A stretch of 64,000 bases of DNA, taken from NCBI RefSeq assembly GCF_009768975.1, contig NZ_CP035733.1, positions 2,958,001-3,022,000 on the forward strand, given 5' to 3'. Below are positions 59,429 to 64,000 of this stretch, in pieces. Made by a program: the position numbers and the translations under genes. Within the stretch, counting starts at the first letter, position 1, and the number at the start of each line of letters is the position of its first letter. The notes under the pieces are model-generated. The model ran no database searches. It worked only from the letters and a program-made list of their open reading frames with translations, and had not been told where the DNA came from. This stretch comes from Sphingorhabdus lacus. Its GTDB lineage: Bacteria > Pseudomonadota > Alphaproteobacteria > Sphingomonadales > Sphingomonadaceae.

Positions 59429-60760
59429 TTAAAAGATGCTCAAAAGGGATTGCATGGTTTCGCGGGCGACCTGGATGGTGCGTGCAGCGGCCTCATAGGC
59501 CTGCTGGAAGCGCAACAACTCGGCAGCCTCGCGATCGAGATCGACGGCACCAATGGCATCGCGCGCAGCGAAGGACCCGTCCCGGCGGCTGCTTGCGGCG
59601 GCTTCCTGTGCACGGGCTGATGCTGTGGTCTGTGCCTGTGCGGCTATCATGGCGGAGATATTTTGTTCAACGCCCCCCGGACCGCGCAAATTATTGAACG
59701 CCAGGATATTGCCGTTCATGCTCGCGCCATTGGCAGCGGCTACGTCATCGGGGGCGAGCGCTACAGCGACCATGGCGGCCGCTCCACCGTTCAGGTTCAA
59801 CAGCGCAGCGCCCGGATTTCCGTTGGCATCCAGACCCGCCTGATGCGCGGCGTTCAATTCGGTCGAAAACTGGGTCGCAAGAGTATCAAGCGCGGTGCGT
59901 TGGTCGGCAATATGGGCGGCGGCATCGCTCAACCCGGCGAGCGCGCCCGATCCGGGAGTAAGAGTTGTTGCGCCGGGGTTGATGCCGTAACTCAGTGTCC
60001 CGTTCGCTGCGACATTGACCGAAACGGTAGCGGTCGTTGTTCCATCGACAAGCGTGTCACCCGACGCTGTTTTGACGATAGCGGCACCGCGCGAGTCATA
60101 GGATATGGCGACATCGGTCGCATTCGAAATGGTGCCGACCAAGCGGTCGCGTTCGTCGAGCAAGGTTGCTTCGTTGCTGGAACCGGGCCGTGCGCGGCGC
60201 AAGCCGTCATTTATCCGCGATAGTGCCGAAAGATCGGTGTTTAGCTGCGTTACGGCGCCTTGCGCTTCGGTTGCAACGCCGGCGGCGGCGGAACCCAAGG
60301 CACTGGCGGTGCGGCGGAAATTGGCAGCGCTTTCATCTACCGACGTCAGAAACTGACGGCGCAATGTGTCGCTGCCGGGATTGCCGCTCAATTGCTCTGC
60401 GGCCGTAAAAACGGATGTGACCGAGTTTCCGATACCGGCTCCGCCATCGGCGAGCACGCTTTCGGTGGCCGTGACCCAGTCGAGCCTCGCGCTTTGGCGG
60501 GAGGCTTCGCCACCGGCAATACGTGCGTCGTCGATCAGCCATTGGTCGGTTGCGCGGGTAACACCTGCAGCCAACACGCCGCCCGGGCGAATGCTGTTGC
60601 GCGAAAGAACGATATCACCACCCGAGGGAGCTTCGGCCAGCCGGACGTTGCGGCGGACATAACCTTCGGTCTGCGCGTTGGCGATATTGTCGCCCACGAC
60701 AGACAAAGCTTGCCCATAGGCCTTAATGCCCGATGCCCCGATTGCGAGAAGGTCGCTCAT
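59429..60760 (-). CDS. flgK: Flagellar hook-associated protein 1 (FlgK)
   Basis: FlgK (443 aa) has the rod/hook-type N-terminal motif (GASGIKAYGQALSVVGDNIANAQTEGYVRRNV) and the C-terminal helix with LDREAAELLRFQQAYEAAARTIQVARETMQSLL. The length is near the lower limit of the family, mainly from a short variable middle. It overlaps flgJ by 4 bases and ends 12 bases before flgL. Confidence 0.94.
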   Translation of the reverse strand: MSDLLAIGASGIKAYGQALSVVGDNIANAQTEGYVRRNVRLAEAPSGGDIVLSRNSIRPGGVLAAGVTRATDQWLIDDARIAGGEASRQSARLDWVTATESVLADGGAGIGNSVTSVFTAAEQLSGNPGSDTLRRQFLTSVDESAANFRRTASALGSAAAGVATEAQGAVTQLNTDLSALSRINDGLRRARPGSSNEATLLDERDRLVGTISNATDVAISYDSRGAAIVKTASGDTLVDGTTTATVSVNVAANGTLSYGINPGATTLTPGSGALAGLSDAAAHIADQRTALDTLATQFSTELNAAHQAGLDANGNPGAALLNLNGGAAAMVAVALAPDDVAAANGASMNGNILAFNNLRGPGGVEQNISAMIAAQAQTTASARAQEAAASSRRDGSFAARDAIGAVDLDREAAELLRFQQAYEAAARTIQVARETMQSLLSIF

Positions 60761-61122
60761 CTGATCGCTCCTTTATTCTCTGCAGATGCCGCAGCAAGCG
60801 CGCCGCCTTTGGTCCCCACGGCCGCCGGAACGGGTGCAGTGGGTACTGCTGGCGCGGATTTGGTCAACTGGCGTTCGACCATGTCGGCAATACCGAACTG
60901 GCGAAGGCCGGCCATATTGTCGGCCAGTTTGGCGTCCGACATTTCGCGGAAATTGTCTGTGGCGCTCGATCCGAAGACGTCGTTGCCCAGCTTTGCCTGC
61001 CGCATACTCGCCATCATCTGGCGAAGCATAACAGCTTCGAAAGCCTCAGCAGCCTTACGCAAAGCCGGATCCGGCTTTGCGGCAGGGGCAACAGGTTTGG
61101 CGGGATTGAGCGCAATTTTCAT
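60757..61122 (-). CDS. flgJ: Rod-binding protein FlgJ (no muramidase domain)
   Basis: This 121-aa protein contains only the rod-binding domain (LRKAAEAFEAVMLRQMMASMRQAKLGNDVFGSSATDNFREMSDAKLADNMA). The C-terminal glucosaminidase found in enterobacterial FlgJ is absent, as usual in alphaproteobacteria, so a separate wall hydrolase must open peptidoglycan for the rod. The tail is Ala/Pro-rich. It overlaps flgI and flgK by 4 bases each. Confidence 0.9.
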   Translation of the reverse strand: MKIALNPAKPVAPAAKPDPALRKAAEAFEAVMLRQMMASMRQAKLGNDVFGSSATDNFREMSDAKLADNMAGLRQFGIADMVERQLTKSAPAVPTAPVPAAVGTKGGALAAASAENKGAIR

Positions 61123-62207
61123 ATGACAACCAATTCTGCACTTAAGGCGCCGGCTTGTGACAAGGCTTCCAATATCGCCACCAGATCACCCGGTGAGACG
61201 TTGAGCTTGTTAATCGCTTTCACGATGTCCGACAGGGATGCACCCTTGTCCCACAAATAGGCAGGGTTTGTATTTTCCTGGATAGCAATGTCGCTTGATG
61301 GCTCCAGTGCGGTCTGGCCGCGGCTGAATGGCGCCGGCTGTACAACGGTGGGGTTTTCATCGACCTTTACCGTCAACTTGCCATGGCTGACCGCAGCGGG
61401 GCCGACACGAACGGCGCCGTTTATTACAACCGTGCCTGTGCGGGCGTTAACAATCACGCGTGCCGGCGGTTGTGCCTTTTTGATTTCGATATTCTCGATA
61501 ATGCCCATCATCCGGATACGCGTTTCACCCCCGGTGGGGGCGTTGATACGGATCGAAGCACCATCAACAGCCTGGGCGACATTGCCGCCCAATTGCCGGT
61601 TGATGGCATCGGCCACAAGGCCGGCATTGCTGATATCCTGTTGCGCGAGGTTGAATGTCAGGTGTGGGCTTTGCGCGAAGCCTGTGTCGACACTGCGCTC
61701 AACGGTCGCCCCGCTGCCAATTCGGCCTGCGGAAGGAATGTTGACGGACAGCTTCGACCCGTCAGCCGCATCGACGCCAAGGCCGCCGACAACGAGGTTG
61801 CCTTGCGCCATGGCGTAAATTTGCCCATCCGCACCATAAAGTGGAGCCATAACCAGCGTACCGCCGCGAAGCGACTTGGCCTTACCCAGCGCGGATACGG
61901 TGACGTCAAGACGTTGCCCCGGCTTCGCGAAAGGTGGCAATTCGGCCGTAATCATGACCGCCGCGGCGTTTTTCAGGGCGGGGTTAATACCTGCAGGCAG
62001 GTTCACGCCAAAGCGTGAGATGGCACCTTTGACCCCTTGCGTCGCATAGTCGAGGCTGTCGTCTCCGGTTCCGGCGAGGCCAACGACCACACCATAGCCG
62101 GTGAGCTGGTTGGCACGGAGGCCTTCGAACTGGCCCATATCCTTGATCCGCTCAGCCTGGGCCGAGGTGGAAAAGAACAGGGCGATGACGATGAGCAGCG
62201 CGCGCAT
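61119..62207 (-). CDS. flgI: Flagellar P-ring protein FlgI
   Basis: FlgI (362 aa) has a signal peptide (ending STSAQA) and the conserved start of the mature protein (ERIKDMGQFEGLRANQLTGYGVVVGLAGTGD), with the family C-terminus (GASLSDIVKAINKLNVSPGDLVAILEALSQAGALSAELVVI). It assembles the periplasmic P-ring around the rod. It is coupled to flgH and flgJ by overlaps. Confidence 0.97.
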   Translation of the reverse strand: MRALLIVIALFFSTSAQAERIKDMGQFEGLRANQLTGYGVVVGLAGTGDDSLDYATQGVKGAISRFGVNLPAGINPALKNAAAVMITAELPPFAKPGQRLDVTVSALGKAKSLRGGTLVMAPLYGADGQIYAMAQGNLVVGGLGVDAADGSKLSVNIPSAGRIGSGATVERSVDTGFAQSPHLTFNLAQQDISNAGLVADAINRQLGGNVAQAVDGASIRINAPTGGETRIRMMGIIENIEIKKAQPPARVIVNARTGTVVINGAVRVGPAAVSHGKLTVKVDENPTVVQPAPFSRGQTALEPSSDIAIQENTNPAYLWDKGASLSDIVKAINKLNVSPGDLVAILEALSQAGALSAELVVI

Positions 62208-62863
62208 CAGAACGGACTTATTCTGGAGAAGAAGCGTTGCAACCAGCCTTGCTGGCTGCCCCGGGCGATTTCGCCCTTGCCGGTATAGCGGATACGCGCA
62301 TCGGCTACGCGGGTGGAGGGAATCCTATTGTCCACGCCGATATCGGCTAGGCGGACAATCCCGGAAAATTGAACTTTTTCATCGCCACGGTTGAGCGTGA
62401 CGAACTTCTCGCCTCGTACCAGCATCGTGCCATTGGGGTAAATCGCGGCAACGGTCACACTTACTTCTCCGGACAGGGCATTGGATTGCGAGGCTTCACC
62501 TTTGCCCTTAAACGACTGATCGCCGCTCATGTTTATATCGCTTGGATTAAATAGACCGAGTGGACCCGTTGTGGGGGGCGTCAGGCCGACGCTTCCGGTA
62601 CGGCCGGTCGTCGCGCTGTTGCTTTTTGTGGCGCTCATTCTTTCGACGAGAACGATGGTCAACAAATCCCCGATACGGCTGGCGCGCGCGCCAGATGTCA
62701 GGGGGCTGTAATTTTCCGAAAGAAAGATCGCGCCGTTTGTCGGCACGCTGGCTGGAGCGGCGGGTGCGGTTGGTGTGAAGCTTTCCTCCACTTTGCGTTC
62801 CTTTGCCGTCGCAGGCAGTGCTGCGACAAGGAACGTCAGCACCGAGGCAAACTGCCAGCGCAT
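62207..62863 (-). CDS. flgH: Flagellar L-ring protein FlgH, lacking the lipobox
   Basis: FlgH (218 aa) has family motifs (GDLLTIVLVERMSATKSNS; LSGEVSVTVAAIYPNGTMLVRGEKFVTLNRGDEKVQFSGIVRLADIGVDNRIPSTRVADARIRYTGKGEI). The N-terminus is a signal peptide ending in LPATAKERK. No cysteine is present in the lipobox position or anywhere else, so the normal N-terminal lipid anchor cannot be formed. The ATG at 62863 just after the flgG stop is chosen, and an ATG at 62884 inside flgG is possible but does not add a Cys. Confidence 0.93.
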   Translation of the reverse strand: MRWQFASVLTFLVAALPATAKERKVEESFTPTAPAAPASVPTNGAIFLSENYSPLTSGARASRIGDLLTIVLVERMSATKSNSATTGRTGSVGLTPPTTGPLGLFNPSDINMSGDQSFKGKGEASQSNALSGEVSVTVAAIYPNGTMLVRGEKFVTLNRGDEKVQFSGIVRLADIGVDNRIPSTRVADARIRYTGKGEIARGSQQGWLQRFFSRISPF

Positions 62864-62864
62864 A

Positions 62865-63653
62865 TTAGAGGCTCTGTGTTGCATTGCGCATCATTTCGTC
62901 TGTGGCCTGGATCATCTTGCTGTTGACCTCATAGGCGCGTTGCGTTTCGATCATGTCGACCAGTTCTTCGACGACATTGACGTTGCTGGCTTCCAGAGCG
63001 CCCGAACGCAGCGAACCGCGCCCTTCCTCACCAGCACCGCCCACCTGGGGTGCTCCTGATGCAGGTGTTTCCACCAGCAGGTTATTGCCGATATTCTGCA
63101 AGCCGGCCGAGTTGGCAAAGCGGGCAATTTCGATGCGGCCCACTTCGGTAAGGTCAGCCTGCCCTGCGACTTGTGCCGACACGGTGCCATCAGCGCCAAT
63201 GGAAACTGCTGTCGATCCTTCAGGGATCTGTATCTGTGGTTGCACCGGCATGCCGTCAGGCGTGACGAGCGTACCTTCAGCGGACATGCTGAAATCGCCG
63301 GCACGGGTATAGCCAATACGGCCATCGGGCATCTGCACTTGGAAATAGCCAGCGCCTTCTATAGCGACATCGAGGCCATTGCCGGTCGTGGTCAGCGTGC
63401 CCTGCGTATCGATCCGCGCGGTGCCGTTCACCTGGACACCGGTGCCCAGATTGAGACCGATCGCATATTTGTTTTCGGCGGACGAGGCGGCCCCTGCAAC
63501 GGTCATGGCTTGATAAGCCAGAGTTTCGAAACTGGCGCGGTCTCTTTTGAATCCGACGGTATTAACGTTGGCCAGATTGTTGGCGATAACCTGCATGCGC
63601 ATATTCTGCGCATCCAGACCGGTGCGGGCGACGTGTAGGGCTCCGTTTGACAT
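62865..63653 (-). CDS. flgG: Flagellar distal rod protein FlgG
   Basis: FlgG (262 aa) has the rod N-terminal motif (ALHVARTGLDAQNMRMQVIANNLANVNTVGFKRDRASFETLAY) and the C-terminal helix (SNVNVVEELVDMIETQRAYEVNSKMIQATDEMM). Length is standard. It forms the distal rod, between FlgF and FlgH in gene order. Confidence 0.96.
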   Translation of the reverse strand: MSNGALHVARTGLDAQNMRMQVIANNLANVNTVGFKRDRASFETLAYQAMTVAGAASSAENKYAIGLNLGTGVQVNGTARIDTQGTLTTTGNGLDVAIEGAGYFQVQMPDGRIGYTRAGDFSMSAEGTLVTPDGMPVQPQIQIPEGSTAVSIGADGTVSAQVAGQADLTEVGRIEIARFANSAGLQNIGNNLLVETPASGAPQVGGAGEEGRGSLRSGALEASNVNVVEELVDMIETQRAYEVNSKMIQATDEMMRNATQSL

Positions 63654-63665
63654 GGTCGTTATTCC

Positions 63666-64000
63666 TTATTGCGGCAATGACATGAGGTCGGCGGTCGCAG
63701 CGTCCATATCGCGCGCGTCGCCGAGTAATTTGAGTTGTGTGTCCCACGACCGGCTGGCTTCGATCATTTTGACCAATGCTTCGGTGGCGCTCACATTAGA
63801 GCTTTCCAGACTGCGCGTGGTAAGACGGGCATCGGGATCATCGGGTAGAACGCCGCCGCCCTTGACGCGAAACAGGCCATCAAGGCCTTTGACGATATCC
63901 GAACCTGCCGGGCTGACGATCTGCAATTTGTCGACTTGCTGCGGCTGGCTGGCGTCGCCGCCTTGTGGGACGATCCAGACATTGCCTTGCTCATCAATGT
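63666..64000 (-). CDS. flgF: Flagellar proximal rod protein FlgF, partial
   Basis: Only the C-terminal part (about 110 residues) is inside the window. The frame runs off the end at 64000. The visible segment has a FlgF-like region (IVSPAGSDIVKGLDGLFRVKG) and the C-terminal rod helix (SSNVSATEALVKMIEASRSWDTQLKLLG). The start codon lies beyond the window. It is 12 bases upstream of flgG in the operon. Confidence 0.92.
   Translation of the reverse strand, partial: IDEQGNVWIVPQGGDASQPQQVDKLQIVSPAGSDIVKGLDGLFRVKGGGVLPDDPDARLTTRSLESSNVSATEALVKMIEASRSWDTQLKLLGDARDMDAATADLMSLPQ

Noticed and set aside
1-64000. CRISPR arrays, insertion sequences, prophage, toxin-antitoxin pairs, rRNA
   Set aside because: No regularly spaced repeats, transposase or integrase motifs, phage structural genes or rRNA-like sequence were seen on either strand.

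Overview
The window looks like a chromosomal segment of a flagellated alphaproteobacterium of the order Sphingomonadales, in or near the Sphingomonadaceae. The evidence is moderately high GC, the PhyR/NepR/EcfG general stress response with GGAAC-N16/17-GTT promoters, a Coq7-type ubiquinone hydroxylase, a large TonB-dependent receptor beside a catabolic operon, and several small secreted proteins of sphingomonad character. The genus cannot be fixed from the sequence alone. I saw no insertion sequence, prophage, CRISPR array or rRNA. One tRNA, Leu(GAG), is present.

Layout. 0-4.3 kb: tldD, a Met/Gly-rich secreted protein and small enzymes. 4.3-6.4 kb: a nitrogen module in which two NtrC-type sites and an exact sigma-54 promoter precede glnK-amtB. 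6.5-8.1 kb: bactofilin and M23 peptidase genes that overlap on the minus strand. 8.4-15.5 kb: a plus-strand run of housekeeping and envelope genes (proA, nadD, rsfS, rlmH, an EnvC-like activator, ctpA, a DsbB-like gene, coq7). 15.5-19 kb: minus-strand DUF885 peptidase, aspartyl hydroxylase and a secreted protein. 19-26 kb: glutamate synthase operon gltD-DUF2059-gltB. 26-28 kb: uppP and an NDUFA9-like reductase. 28-30 kb: two sparse gaps flanking an EAL-domain gene.

29.8-39.8 kb holds the most accessory-looking system. A GntR/FCD regulator heads a minus-strand operon (HMG-CoA lyase, hydantoinase/oxoprolinase A and B, class III CoA-transferase, isochorismatase-fold amidohydrolase) and is divergent from an 837-residue TonB receptor. 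The same palindrome, TTGTATACAA, lies in both control regions. This suggests one regulon for uptake and breakdown of an unidentified, possibly cyclic amide or dicarboxylate-yielding, compound.

40-55 kb is signalling and stress: a LuxR-type response regulator, a tandem-PilZ protein, a FadJ-like beta-oxidation enzyme, a single-domain response regulator facing an HWE kinase, then phyR and nepR-ecfG-kinase-crp, followed by stress proteins. Three control regions here carry EcfG-type promoters, one of which reads in both directions. A DUF1989 gene coupled to a YqcI/YcgG (heme N-oxygenase-like) gene and a YdcH/DksA-like/ion-channel trio follow.

55.5-64 kb is flagellar: a sigma-54 activator without a receiver domain, motAB, and flgF-G-H-I-J-K-L on the minus strand, cut by the window end inside flgF. 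FlgH has no lipobox cysteine, and a 16-bp sequence is repeated upstream of motA and of the activator gene.
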